Positions 43,141-52,192 of a DNA stretch of 64,000 bases are shown one piece after another (the stretch's first letter is position 1; each line of letters begins with the position of its first letter). Source of the DNA: Actinomycetes bacterium (GTDB lineage Bacteria > Actinomycetota > Actinomycetes > Nanopelagicales > Nanopelagicaceae). A program made the translations under genes and the position numbers. The stretch covers positions 1-64,000 of the forward strand of contig JAHEXJ010000004.1 in NCBI GenBank assembly GCA_023252155.1, read 5' to 3'. The notes under the pieces were generated by a model. It had not been told where the DNA came from. It saw only the letters and a list, made by a program, of their open reading frames with translations, and ran no database searches.

Positions 43141-45261
43141 ATGTCCTTCCTCGCCAATTGGACCTTCAAGCATCGCAAATTAGTTGTCGTTATCTGGCTC
43201 GTACTTTTGGTTGGGATCACCGGGGTGGCGCAGAAGGTGGGGAGTGCTTACAGCGACTCATTTACTTTGCCGAAGACCGAAAGTAAGACAGCCCTTGACC
43301 TGTTGACCAAATACGCTCCTGCGCAAAAGGGCGACTCAATACAAGTTGTCTATGCAGCCAAGGTTGGCGTGCTAACCCCACAAGAAGTTGCACCGATCGA
43401 AGCCAAACTCTCAAAACTAAATCATGTGTCGGGAATTGATTCACCATTTGGCGGACGTAATGGGGCAATCAGCAAAGACGGCAAAATCGGTTTTTCAACC
43501 TTGCATCTCGATGTTCTCGGGCGCCAGATGAGCAAGGCCGACGTTGTCGCCATAGTAAATACAGCGCGGAGTTTTTCTGGCGGCACTGTTCAAGTCGAAT
43601 TACTGGGTTCGACGATTCAGAAGGCTACAGAAACTAAGCCGGGTTCAAGTGAAGGAATTGCGTTGCTCGCGGCCGCAGTCATCCTCTTCATCACCTTCGG
43701 CAGCCTGGTGGCAACTTTGATCCCCCTGCTCGTTGCAGTCGTGGGACTTGGAATTGCATCATCAGCAGTCGGACTTCTCAGCCATGGAATCTCTACTGCA
43801 CAATTCGCGCCGATTCTCGCATCTCTTGTTGGTCTCGGTGTTGGGATTGATTACGCCCTCTTTATTGTTACGCGTTTTCGACAAGGAATTCATTCTGGAA
43901 TATCGGTTGAAGAAGCAGTGAAGACTGCCGTTAAGACTTCGGGGCGGGCAGTTCTCTTCGCGGGAATCATTGTTTGCATTGCACTCCTTGGTCTCTTTAC
44001 AGTTCGAGTTAGTTTCCTCTACGGCGTTGCAATTGCGGCCTCGCTCGCAGTTCTCATAACCATGAGCGCCTCGCTGACCCTGCTTCCAGCACTTCTGGCA
44101 ATGGTCGGAAGGAAGATTGACCGATTCTCAATTCCTGGGCGAAGCAAGCAAACCCACGATATTGAGAGCGGGGGCTGGGCCAAATGGTCGTCTGCCATTC
44201 AGCGCAGGCCGATCATTTGGAGTGTTTCGGCCACTGCAGTGTTGCTCCTGCTCTGCCTTCCAGCGCTAAACATGCGTCTTGGAAGCGCCGACTCCGGTAA
44301 CGATCCAAAAGGCACTACAACGCGAGCGGCTTACGATTTGCTCGCAAAGGGTTTTGGCGCTGGATACAGTGGCCCGCTTATGTTGGTTGCGTCGATTCCA
44401 CAAGGCGCGGATGCCAGCGTAATCAATCAACTCGAAGCCAAAATTTCCTTGGACAAGGATGTTGCGCAGGTGACGCCGGCGTACATCACTCCGGATCACT
44501 CATTGGGAATCATTACCGTTTACTCAAAAAGCTCTCCTCAATCCGCGGCTACGGGGGATCTAATCAAGAGGCTTAGAAAGACCACAATCCCGAGTGTGAT
44601 GTCGGGTTCGTCAATTCATGTCTACGTCGGTGGAATCGTTGCAATATTCGCAGATTTTGAAAGCGTACTTTCAAGCAAGTTGCCAGTATTCATCGGCGTA
44701 GTGGTGCTCTTAAGTTTCTTGCTGCTGATGATTCTGTTCAGGAGTTTGGTAATCCCGCTCAAGGCAGCAGTCATGAATATTTTCTCTATTGGCGCGGCCT
44801 TTGGAGTTGTCGTTGCCGGATTCCAATGGGGGTGGGCTGAGCCGATACTCGGCGCTAAAGCCGGACCGATTGAGGCGTTCTTGCCCATCATGCTTTTCGC
44901 AATTCTCTTCGGGCTCTCGATGGACTATGAAGTTTTCTTAGTTTCGCGAATCCAGGAGGAGTGGCTCAAATCCCACGATAACTCCGCGGCTGTTCGACGA
45001 GGTCTTGCCGCAACCGGAGGCGTAATCACATCTGCTGCAACAATTATGTTCGCAGTATTTGGCGCGTTCGTTTTCGGCGGGCAGCGCATCATTCAAGAGT
45101 TCGGTGTGGGACTTGCCGCAGCCGTACTCTTTGATGCCTCCGTAATTCGATCGGCTCTAGTTCCTGCGCTTATGCAGTGGTGGGGCAAAGCGAACTGGTG
45201 GTTCCCAGCATGGATGGATAAATTCTTGCCACGGATTTCACTTGAGGATTCCGACGTCTAG
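43141..45261 (+). CDS. MmpL/RND-family membrane transporter
   Basis: 706 residues with the MMPL layout: one N-terminal helix, an extracytoplasmic domain, a five-helix block, then a second domain and helix block. The conserved charged motif occurs twice as GVGIDYALFIVTRFR and FGLSMDYEVFLVSRI, carrying the proton-relay Asp-Tyr pairs. Such proteins export lipids, siderophores or drugs using the proton gradient. AAGGAG stands five bases before the ATG. Control by the adjacent TetR-type repressor is likely. The substrate is unknown. Confidence 0.9.
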   Translation: MSFLANWTFKHRKLVVVIWLVLLVGITGVAQKVGSAYSDSFTLPKTESKTALDLLTKYAPAQKGDSIQVVYAAKVGVLTPQEVAPIEAKLSKLNHVSGIDSPFGGRNGAISKDGKIGFSTLHLDVLGRQMSKADVVAIVNTARSFSGGTVQVELLGSTIQKATETKPGSSEGIALLAAAVILFITFGSLVATLIPLLVAVVGLGIASSAVGLLSHGISTAQFAPILASLVGLGVGIDYALFIVTRFRQGIHSGISVEEAVKTAVKTSGRAVLFAGIIVCIALLGLFTVRVSFLYGVAIAASLAVLITMSASLTLLPALLAMVGRKIDRFSIPGRSKQTHDIESGGWAKWSSAIQRRPIIWSVSATAVLLLLCLPALNMRLGSADSGNDPKGTTTRAAYDLLAKGFGAGYSGPLMLVASIPQGADASVINQLEAKISLDKDVAQVTPAYITPDHSLGIITVYSKSSPQSAATGDLIKRLRKTTIPSVMSGSSIHVYVGGIVAIFADFESVLSSKLPVFIGVVVLLSFLLLMILFRSLVIPLKAAVMNIFSIGAAFGVVVAGFQWGWAEPILGAKAGPIEAFLPIMLFAILFGLSMDYEVFLVSRIQEEWLKSHDNSAAVRRGLAATGGVITSAATIMFAVFGAFVFGGQRIIQEFGVGLAAAVLFDASVIRSALVPALMQWWGKANWWFPAWMDKFLPRISLEDSDV

Positions 45262-45966
45262 TCGAGTCTCCTTTACGGTTCCGCCAACTTTCTCTACGAC
45301 ATAAGCCGAAGGCCCATCTGTACCTGAAGGCTTGTCGGAAACGACTTCAACTGGAAGCCCATCCTCATAGAGAATGCCGACTCCATCATCTGTTGCATAA
45401 ACCGTCTCAAAGGTTTCATTCTGCACGAGGTCGTGAGTAAGTGGCCTGCGCTGAACTTCTGAGTTGTAGTGCACCGCATTCCCGTATGGCAAAAGACCCA
45501 TGCCATTGGTGACTACGCGCAAGTCAGGTCCAAAAGAATCTGTGGAGCCTCCTTGGTGCCAACAGATGGAGCCGGCGCTGACTCCACCAAGAATCACGCC
45601 GTTTTCGTAAGCCTCGCGCATCGCAGAGTCGACCTCGTGTAACTTCCAAAGAGCTAGAAGATTGGCGACAGATCCGCCACCCACCCATATGACATCTGAA
45701 CTCAGAATGTGTTCCCTGACGGGCGCGTTGGGCTGAGTGAAGAGTTGGAGGTGCGTTACGTCGCAGCCGATGTCGCTCATCGCTTCATATGAGCGAGCGA
45801 TGTAACTTGCGTTATCCCCGCTTGCTGTGAGGACGAAGCAGACTCGAGGCCTGTCCTTCTTTGATAATTCCAGCATCCGCAGAAATGTCGGGGCTGGCTT
45901 GAATAAGTCCCAACGATCGCGCGCTACGAATCCACCGCTTGTTGCCATAATTCTGCGAACGGTCAT
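45238..45966 (-). CDS. Peptidase family S51 (dipeptidase E/cyanophycinase-like)
   Basis: 242 residues. The nucleophile elbow GVSAGSICW contains Ser130, and an oxyanion-side WVGGGSVANLL precedes it, as in peptidase E (PepE) and cyanophycinase. The C-terminal half carries a late YATDDGVGILYEDG segment. It likely hydrolyses aspartyl dipeptides in the cytoplasm. A very strong AGGAGG lies eight bases before the ATG. Its 3' end overlaps the MmpL gene convergently by 24 bases. Cyanophycinase activity is less likely because the protein is short. Confidence 0.85.
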   Translation of the reverse strand: MTVRRIMATSGGFVARDRWDLFKPAPTFLRMLELSKKDRPRVCFVLTASGDNASYIARSYEAMSDIGCDVTHLQLFTQPNAPVREHILSSDVIWVGGGSVANLLALWKLHEVDSAMREAYENGVILGGVSAGSICWHQGGSTDSFGPDLRVVTNGMGLLPYGNAVHYNSEVQRRPLTHDLVQNETFETVYATDDGVGILYEDGLPVEVVSDKPSGTDGPSAYVVEKVGGTVKETRLDVGILK

Positions 45967-46051
45967 ATGCCATTCCTCCTAAGGTGAAAACTTCTGACCT
46001 AGGCCCAAATATTTCGGCGCCCACTCTCGGAGTTTAGTTAAGGGGCGAGAG

Positions 46052-46057
46052 TACGCT
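46052..46057 (+). promoter_or_regulatory. -10 box of a probable leaderless mRNA (P-type ATPase gene)
   Basis: TACGCT, then 6 bases and the ATG at 46064. The nearest SD-like run (AAGGGG) is about 20 bases upstream, too far to serve this start. The same hexamer at the same distance precedes the GTG at 56826. Confidence 0.5.
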
Positions 46058-46063
46058 CAATAT

Positions 46064-48508
46064 ATGGTGGCTCCCGTTGGTCTTTCTACTCAGGAAGCCG
46101 CAGCGAGGTTACAGAAGAACGGGCCCAACGCACTCGATTCTCATTCGGGCAACTCGGCATGGAAATTGCTGCTGCGTCAGTTCGAGAGTCCCATCATTCT
46201 GATTCTCTTTGCCGCGACCATCATTTCGATGTTCTTGGGTGAGGTCACCGATGGAATCATTATTCTCGCCATCATTATTCCAAGCGGTTTGCTTGGTTTT
46301 TGGCAGGAACATCGTGCGAGTAAGACGATGGAATCACTTCTCAACCAAATTCACATTCATGTCGAGGTAATCCGAGATGGGAAGGAAATAACAGTTCCGA
46401 TCGAAGAAGTAGTCGTTGGCGATCTAGTCGCCCTTCGCGCGGGAGATTTGGTTCCTGCTGATCTGCACGTAGTTCTGGCCGGTGGCCTTATGGTGGATGA
46501 ATCGGCGATGACGGGTGAGTCCTTTCCAAGAGAAAAGACCGTCGGAGAAATCGATGCGACAAAGCCATTGTCGGAAAGGGGTTCGGAACTTTTCTTTGGA
46601 ACCCACATCGTAAGTGGAGTAGGACAAGGCATCGTCGTCAAGACTGGTCGCGACACTGAATTCGGCGAAATCGCCCAATCACTCAATTCACGCGATGTCA
46701 CAACCGGCTTCGAACGCGGAACGACGGCATTTGGGATGTTGCTCCTCAAAGCGATGATCTTCCTCGTTTCCGCACTTTTCATCGTCAACATGTTTTTGCA
46801 CCGCCCGGTCATCGATTCGCTGCTCTTCTCCCTTGCGTTGGCAGTTGGCCTCACACCTCAATTGCTCCCAGTCATCATTTCAGTCTCCCTTGCTGCTGGC
46901 GCGAAGCGGATGGCTGAGAAGAAGGTATTGGTGAAGCGCCTTGATGCTATTGAAGATTTCGGCCTCATGACCGCGTTGTGTACTGACAAAACAGGAACGA
47001 TCACGGCCGGGGCGATTCGACTTGACGGCGCACTCGACCCACGTGGGGACGTTAGCGAACGCGTGCTCGAGTTGGCTTTTCTTAACGCGAAATCTCAAAA
47101 AGGCTTCATCAATCCTTTGGATGCTGCAATCGTTACTTCGGTAGGAGGTAAGTTTTCCGAAGCTGCGGTTCTGGGTGAAATTCCATACGATTTTGAAAGA
47201 CGGCGTTTAACTGTCCTCGTTGACGATCACGGTCCACTGATGATTACTAAGGGCGCTTTCGCGAGCATACTCAGTGTTTGCACGAATGTTCGCGTTGGAG
47301 ACCAAGTCAGACCACTGGCTCCGATGATGATAGAACTTGAGAATCGATTCCAAGAAATCAGCAGTCAGGGAAATCGCGTCTTAGGGATTGCGACCAAGTC
47401 CGAGGCCACGCAGTCGAAGGTGAGCATTGAGGACGAGAAAGAAATGGTCCTCGAGGGCCTCTTAGTATTTCATGATCCGCTCAAAGCTGACGCTAAAGAG
47501 GCGGTCAAAGAATTAGCATCACTGGGAATCGATCTCTACATGATCACTGGTGACAATCGTTTTGCTGCAAAGTCCATTGCGTCTCAAGTTGGGCTGCCAT
47601 CCGAGGTCGTTCTAGTTGGCGCGGACGTAACTGCTTTGGGTAAGGAAGCTCTCAACGAGAAGGTGAAAACGTGTCGCGTTTTTGCCGAGGTTGATCCAAT
47701 TCAGAAGGAAAGAATTATTCTTGCCGTGAGGGCATCTGGTGCGACGGTTGGCTACTTCGGCGATGGGATAAATGACGCAGCTGCACTTCATGCGGCCGAT
47801 GTGGGGATTTCCGTTGACACTGCCGTTGATGTTGCAAAAAACGCGGCCTCAATAGTTCTTCTGGATAAAGACCTCCGAGTCATAGCCGAGGGAGTTTCCC
47901 TTGGTCGAACTACATTCGTCAACACAATGAAATATGTGAGGGTTGGGGTAAGCGCCGCATTCGGAAATGTTGTGTCCATGGCGATAGCGGACATATTTCT
48001 TCCATTTCTTCCAATGCTCCCAATGCAAATTCTGCTCTTGAACTTTATGACCGATTTTCCTGCCATCGCCATTTCAGGTGACCAGGTTGACTCTGAGGAC
48101 ATCGTCAAGCCGAGAGCATGGGACATAAAGGCAATTCGAAAATTCATGATCTATTTCGGACTATTAAGTTCGGTATTCGACATTGTCACATTCATTGTCC
48201 TCAGGCGAGGATTCCATGCCCCCGATACTCTCTTTCGAAGTGGTTGGTTCATCGAGTCCACTCTCACCGAATTAGCGGTCATGATGGTTCTGAGAACTCA
48301 CCGACGATTTTGGCGGAGCAAGCCTGGTAAGGGTCTGTTCTGGTCAAGTCTGGTCTTGGCCGTAACCACGATTGCAATTCCCTTCACCGGTTTCGGTCGA
48401 GTGATTGGTCTTGCGGTCCCTCCAATTAATTTGCTGATTATCCTTTTCGGTTTGATTGCCATCTACATCGTCTTAAACGAAGTCGCGAAGAAATACTGGA
48501 TGAAGTAG
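46064..48508 (+). CDS. mgtA: P-type ATPase, magnesium-transporting MgtA/MgtB type
   Basis: 814 residues. P-type hallmarks are TGES in the actuator domain, DKTGTIT with phosphorylated Asp308, TGDN, and GDGINDAAALHAADVGIS with NAASIVLLDKDL. The membrane segment GLTPQLLPVIISVSLAAGAKRM is specific to the type IIIB magnesium importers. It uses ATP to import Mg2+. The N-terminus is short, lacking the long cytoplasmic extension of Salmonella MgtA. It ends one base before the next start codon, so the small membrane proteins behind it are coupled. No magnesium riboswitch leader is visible because the mRNA appears leaderless. Confidence 0.9.
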   Translation: MVAPVGLSTQEAAARLQKNGPNALDSHSGNSAWKLLLRQFESPIILILFAATIISMFLGEVTDGIIILAIIIPSGLLGFWQEHRASKTMESLLNQIHIHVEVIRDGKEITVPIEEVVVGDLVALRAGDLVPADLHVVLAGGLMVDESAMTGESFPREKTVGEIDATKPLSERGSELFFGTHIVSGVGQGIVVKTGRDTEFGEIAQSLNSRDVTTGFERGTTAFGMLLLKAMIFLVSALFIVNMFLHRPVIDSLLFSLALAVGLTPQLLPVIISVSLAAGAKRMAEKKVLVKRLDAIEDFGLMTALCTDKTGTITAGAIRLDGALDPRGDVSERVLELAFLNAKSQKGFINPLDAAIVTSVGGKFSEAAVLGEIPYDFERRRLTVLVDDHGPLMITKGAFASILSVCTNVRVGDQVRPLAPMMIELENRFQEISSQGNRVLGIATKSEATQSKVSIEDEKEMVLEGLLVFHDPLKADAKEAVKELASLGIDLYMITGDNRFAAKSIASQVGLPSEVVLVGADVTALGKEALNEKVKTCRVFAEVDPIQKERIILAVRASGATVGYFGDGINDAAALHAADVGISVDTAVDVAKNAASIVLLDKDLRVIAEGVSLGRTTFVNTMKYVRVGVSAAFGNVVSMAIADIFLPFLPMLPMQILLLNFMTDFPAIAISGDQVDSEDIVKPRAWDIKAIRKFMIYFGLLSSVFDIVTFIVLRRGFHAPDTLFRSGWFIESTLTELAVMMVLRTHRRFWRSKPGKGLFWSSLVLAVTTIAIPFTGFGRVIGLAVPPINLLIILFGLIAIYIVLNEVAKKYWMK

Positions 48509-49066
48509 ATGAGGAAGAATTCCCGCAATTCCACTCTCTGGATTATCACCTTCTTTATCGGCACGATTTTTCAATTTTGGAGAGGCTCGCAGATCGACAC
48601 TCTTGTCTTCGCAGTTATCACTTCTTTGCTTCTGGTCGCTTCCCAAGAAATACTCGAACTTCCGAATTTACGCGCAACGAATCTCGCGACATCCTTGGGC
48701 ATTCTCTTTGTTTGTACTCTGGTGTTTACGTTCGTCGGTATTCATTCGGTCCTTTCCGCGATTTTCTACCTTGCCCTCATTTCCGTTGTGTTGATGAACA
48801 TGTGGAGAAGCGACTCGATATCCGAAGTTGAGTCGACCCCAGCTTTAAGAAGATCCTCCATGATTTGGTTCACAATCGGGGTTGTAACGTGTTTAGCCGA
48901 ACTGGGAAATTACTTCGCGGCCGACGCCACCCACAATGACAAGGTGTATCCGACTATCACAGTGTTAATTGATCCTCTTGTAGCCCACAATGGGGGAAAG
49001 ATCATTTTCGTTCTTCTATGGGCGATTATCGGTGTTGGACTCTTTCGAGTGTCGGTCAAGAAATGA
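48509..49066 (+). CDS. Multi-pass membrane protein of unknown family
   Basis: 185 residues with about five hydrophobic segments (residues 10-27, 30-47, 55-80, 82-95, 115-135 and a last one at 165-180). No family was recognised. The start codon follows the stop codon of the magnesium-ATPase gene directly, and its stop overlaps the next start by an ATGA junction. It may assist or regulate the ATPase in the membrane (inference from coupling only). Confidence 0.75.
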   Translation: MRKNSRNSTLWIITFFIGTIFQFWRGSQIDTLVFAVITSLLLVASQEILELPNLRATNLATSLGILFVCTLVFTFVGIHSVLSAIFYLALISVVLMNMWRSDSISEVESTPALRRSSMIWFTIGVVTCLAELGNYFAADATHNDKVYPTITVLIDPLVAHNGGKIIFVLLWAIIGVGLFRVSVKK

Positions 49067-49272
49067 GCACGACATATTTCGCATTGTCCTATGTCCTTCT
49101 CGCATTCGCTGCGGTAGCAACCTGGGTGTATTCACGCTTGCGCCCTCTTCGGATTGCGCCCTTTGGGCAATTGCTTCGACACATGATGATTAGTCGCGTC
49201 AATCGGATCGCGGTTTTCGCAATCTGGTGGTGGGTTGGCTGGCATTTTTTTGGGCAGCCCTTTCCGAATTAG
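49063..49272 (+). CDS. Small membrane protein with IWWWVGWHF C-terminal motif
   Basis: 69 residues with two hydrophobic helices. The start ATG overlaps the upstream stop, giving an ATGA junction. The second helix ends in IWWWVGWHFFGQPFP, a tryptophan-rich pattern seen in small hypothetical proteins of actinobacteria. Function unknown. The track alternative beginning at 49018 would lie inside the previous gene. It follows two other membrane genes that may be co-transcribed with the magnesium transporter. Confidence 0.65.
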   Translation: MSTTYFALSYVLLAFAAVATWVYSRLRPLRIAPFGQLLRHMMISRVNRIAVFAIWWWVGWHFFGQPFPN

Positions 49273-49354
49273 TCTGACCAAACATACTTGCTTTGCGCCC
49301 TGCCCTTCGTGGTCTTTCGGTGGTACGTTGGACGTAAGTCTTAGGAGACGCCAA

Positions 49355-49795
49355 ATGCACTATTGGATATGGCTCGCACTCGCAGGTGGATTCGTCGTTC
49401 TTGAAATACTCACTCTAAGTTTGATTTTCTTTTCCTTTGCTCTCGCAGCCCTCGTGGGTGCACTGGGTGCGGCAATATGGGTCGGTTCGTCAGTGCAATG
49501 GGTGGGTTTCGCGATAACTGCGGTACTGACTTTGGCGATAATTCGCCCGATCGTGCGCAAGTATCTTTTTAGGAAATCTAGCGGGGGAAGCACGGGGATG
49601 GACGCCTTGCTCAACCACGAGGCGATCACGCTTACTGATGTGTCCTCAACTATGGGCACTGTCCGACTTCGTAATGAGACGTGGACGGCCCGTTGTGATG
49701 CTGGTTCGATTCCAGCCGGATCTGAGGTACTCGTCTCCCGCATAGATGGTGCCGTAGCAGTCGTAGTTCCCAAAGTTTCCAATACAAACATATAA
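49355..49795 (+). CDS. nfeD: NfeD-family membrane protein, short form
   Basis: 146 residues: two hydrophobic helices in the first ~65 residues, then a soluble C-terminal OB-fold domain with MDALLNHEAITLTDVSSTMGTVRLRNETWTA. It has no protease domain, so it is the short partner type. AGGAGA precedes the ATG at 49355; the longer frame starts within the previous noncoding stretch. It is followed ten bases later by an SPFH protein, the usual NfeD partner. They are thought to form membrane-microdomain scaffolds and protein quality-control units. Confidence 0.85.
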   Translation: MHYWIWLALAGGFVVLEILTLSLIFFSFALAALVGALGAAIWVGSSVQWVGFAITAVLTLAIIRPIVRKYLFRKSSGGSTGMDALLNHEAITLTDVSSTMGTVRLRNETWTARCDAGSIPAGSEVLVSRIDGAVAVVVPKVSNTNI

Positions 49796-49805
49796 GGAGA
49801 ATTTC

Positions 49806-50684
49806 ATGTCTGCCGCCAATATTGCCTTAATAGTCCTCTTGGTGATTGCGATCGCCATAGTTGTCTCGGCAATCAAAATAATTCCCCAGGCTCGGGCCGG
49901 GATCGTTGAAAGACTCGGTAAGTACCATCGCACTCTGGTTCCGGGGCTGAATTTAATAATTCCAGGTATCGATCGTGTTAGGCCACTGGTTGATCTGCGC
50001 GAGAAGGTCGTCTCATTTCCACCGCAACCGGTTATTACAGAAGACAACTTGGTGGTCAACATCGACACTGTCATCTACTTTCAGGTTACAAATGCGAAGT
50101 CGGCCACTTACGAGATTGAGAACTACATTCAAGGTATCGAGCAGTTGGTGGTGACCACCCTTCGAAACTCTGTCGGTGGTTTGGATCTGGAGAAGGCGTT
50201 GACTTCGCGCGACCACATCAACGCCGCACTCCGCGAAGTGCTGGATGAGGCGACAGGCAAATGGGGAGTAAGGGTTAACCGCGTTGAGATTAAGGCGATC
50301 GAGCCACCACCGAGCGTGCAGGAGTCGATGGAGAAGCAGATGCGCGCCGATCGTGAAAAGCGGGCAACGATCCTCACCGCGGAGGGTGAGAAACAGAGCC
50401 AGATTCTCAGAGCCGAAGGTACGAGAGCGTCTGATATTTTGCGTGCCGAGGGCGAAGCCCAGGCCGCTGTCATTCGTGCCGAGGGCGAAGCCACTGCGAT
50501 TGCAAAAGTCTTTAAGGCGATTCACGATGGCAATGCCGATGACAAAGTTTTGGCATACAAATATCTGGAGCAGTTGTCGGTCATTGCAAACGGAACTTCA
50601 AGCAAAGTTTGGGTCATTCCTGCCGAGCTGTCCGGAACCGTAGGCACCATTGCCCGAGCATTTAAAGAGTCAGGTACCTCATAA
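49806..50684 (+). CDS. SPFH/stomatin-family membrane protein (QmcA-like)
   Basis: 292 residues. An N-terminal membrane helix (IALIVLLVIAIAIVVSAIKII) is followed by the band-7 domain with IVERLGKYHRTLVPGLNLIIP and ITEDNLVVNIDTVIYFQV. The repeats ILTAEGEKQSQILRAEG and AVIRAEGEA form the long coiled-coil tail. Such proteins oligomerise into membrane scaffolds and often pair with NfeD, as here. An AAGGAGAATTTC ribosome site precedes the ATG. No protease gene follows. Confidence 0.9.
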   Translation: MSAANIALIVLLVIAIAIVVSAIKIIPQARAGIVERLGKYHRTLVPGLNLIIPGIDRVRPLVDLREKVVSFPPQPVITEDNLVVNIDTVIYFQVTNAKSATYEIENYIQGIEQLVVTTLRNSVGGLDLEKALTSRDHINAALREVLDEATGKWGVRVNRVEIKAIEPPPSVQESMEKQMRADREKRATILTAEGEKQSQILRAEGTRASDILRAEGEAQAAVIRAEGEATAIAKVFKAIHDGNADDKVLAYKYLEQLSVIANGTSSKVWVIPAELSGTVGTIARAFKESGTS

Positions 50685-50717
50685 CGACGAGCAGCACGCT
50701 AATTGTCGGTTTAGTCC

Positions 50718-51446
50718 TTATTTAGTCTTTCTCTTAAGCGTGAAAGCCCCGGCAGCGAGTAAGCCAAACAAAAAGAGAGCCAGGATCAGGAAGTCGCGAG
50801 TCACTGAACCTTGTCCGACCACGACTTTTTGAGTCGCATCGACGGCATAAGTTAGTGGCAGGTAATCAGAAATTATTCGAAGGATGGAGGGCATACTTCC
50901 TCGAGGGACAAGTAGTCCACTGAGGAGCAATTGCGGGAAGAGAACGGCCGGAAGAAACTGAACTGCCTGAAACTCAGTTTTCGCAAAGGAGCTTACGAAA
51001 ATTCCGATCGCCATTCCGAGTAGTGCGTCAAATATTGCGACGAAAATGAGCATGATTTGGGAACCAGCGATTTTCAGGCCGAGAGGACCAAGGGCAACTG
51101 ATGAAACAATTGTCGCTTGAATCAATGCGGCAATACCGAATGCTTTGGCATAACCCAAAATGAATTCGAGTTTGGTGATTGGAAGGATGAGCAAGCGTTC
51201 TAGTGTGCCAGACGTTCGCTCGCGTAATGTTCCAACACTTGTGATCAGGAACATGACCAACATTGGGAATATCCCAAGCAGGGATGCTGCGACTCGTTGA
51301 AAGACCATCGGTTGATTTTGGTACACGTACTTCAAGATGGTCATTAAAAGAACTGGAGCCAGGATCATCAACGCAATCGTTCGCGGATCGTGGCGCAATT
51401 GCGAAAGTATTCTGCGGGCCGTACCCCAGATACGTCGAATGCTCAT
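50718..51446 (-). CDS. ABC-2 type exporter permease
   Basis: 242 residues with about six hydrophobic segments. The family features are the N-terminal amphipathic region before a first helix (RRILSQLRHDPRTIALMILAPVLL), FLITSVGTLRERTSGTLERLLILPI and the C-terminal block RGSMPSILRIISDYLPLTYAVDATQ. It forms a drug-, antibiotic- or polymer-export channel with the ATPase encoded by the overlapping gene upstream. The substrate is unknown. Confidence 0.88.
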   Translation of the reverse strand: MSIRRIWGTARRILSQLRHDPRTIALMILAPVLLMTILKYVYQNQPMVFQRVAASLLGIFPMLVMFLITSVGTLRERTSGTLERLLILPITKLEFILGYAKAFGIAALIQATIVSSVALGPLGLKIAGSQIMLIFVAIFDALLGMAIGIFVSSFAKTEFQAVQFLPAVLFPQLLLSGLLVPRGSMPSILRIISDYLPLTYAVDATQKVVVGQGSVTRDFLILALFLFGLLAAGAFTLKRKTK

Positions 51447-52150
51447 AACTGCTCCACCAAAGAGATGAAGACCGCTTCCATTTCGTCAGTGTTCGCCTGA
51501 TCTTTTAGTTCTTGTGGCGTGCCACCGGCAAGTATTCGGCCATCACGAAGCAGAAAGAGCGAATCACAACGATCTGCCTCGTCCATGACGTGGCTGCTTA
51601 TGAGAAGCGTCTTGCCTTGATCTGCCAGTTTATGGAAAAGATTCCAAAGGTCTCGTCGAAGTACGGGATCGAGACCAACAGTTGGCTCATCCAGAATGAG
51701 GAGCTCGGGTCTGCCTAGAAGGGCGGTGGCGAGAGCCAACCGGGCTCGCTCGCCACCCGACAATGATGAAGCAAGTTGCTTTTTGTTCTTGGTCAGGTCA
51801 ACCAATTCAAGAACTTCGTGTACCGAGATTTCAGATTGACCTAATATTCGCGCAAAGTAACGGAGGTTCTCAAGACACGTTAAATCCGTGTAGATGCTTG
51901 CACTCTGCGTGAAATATCCAATGCGGGTTCTCAAAACCTTCGAGCCTGCTTCGCGACCAAAAACGGTGATGCTTCCTGCCGCAATGGCCTGGACACCGAC
52001 GATGCTTCGCATGATCGTTGTCTTTCCGCTGCCACTTGGCCCAAGTAGTCCCACGATCTTTCCGCGATCTATGTACATCGTGAGATCGGGGATGATCGTT
52101 TTTCCGTCCCGGATAATCTTCAGATCGGAAATACGAACACCCTCTGGCAT
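51443..52150 (-). CDS. ABC-2 type exporter ATP-binding protein
   Basis: 235 residues. Motifs are Walker A GPSGSGKTT, signature LSGGERARLALATALLGRP, Walker B LLILDEPTVGLDP and the H-loop ISSHVMDEAD. It resembles the DrrA/NatA family that powers ABC-2 exporters. It overlaps the permease gene by four bases, so the two are made in equal amounts. It is on the minus strand, divided from the SPFH gene by a convergent gap. Confidence 0.92.
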   Translation of the reverse strand: MPEGVRISDLKIIRDGKTIIPDLTMYIDRGKIVGLLGPSGSGKTTIMRSIVGVQAIAAGSITVFGREAGSKVLRTRIGYFTQSASIYTDLTCLENLRYFARILGQSEISVHEVLELVDLTKNKKQLASSLSGGERARLALATALLGRPELLILDEPTVGLDPVLRRDLWNLFHKLADQGKTLLISSHVMDEADRCDSLFLLRDGRILAGGTPQELKDQANTDEMEAVFISLVEQL

Positions 52151-52192
52151 GCTAGAAGGTTACTCGCCAACTGCTCATTTCATACTTCTAAA

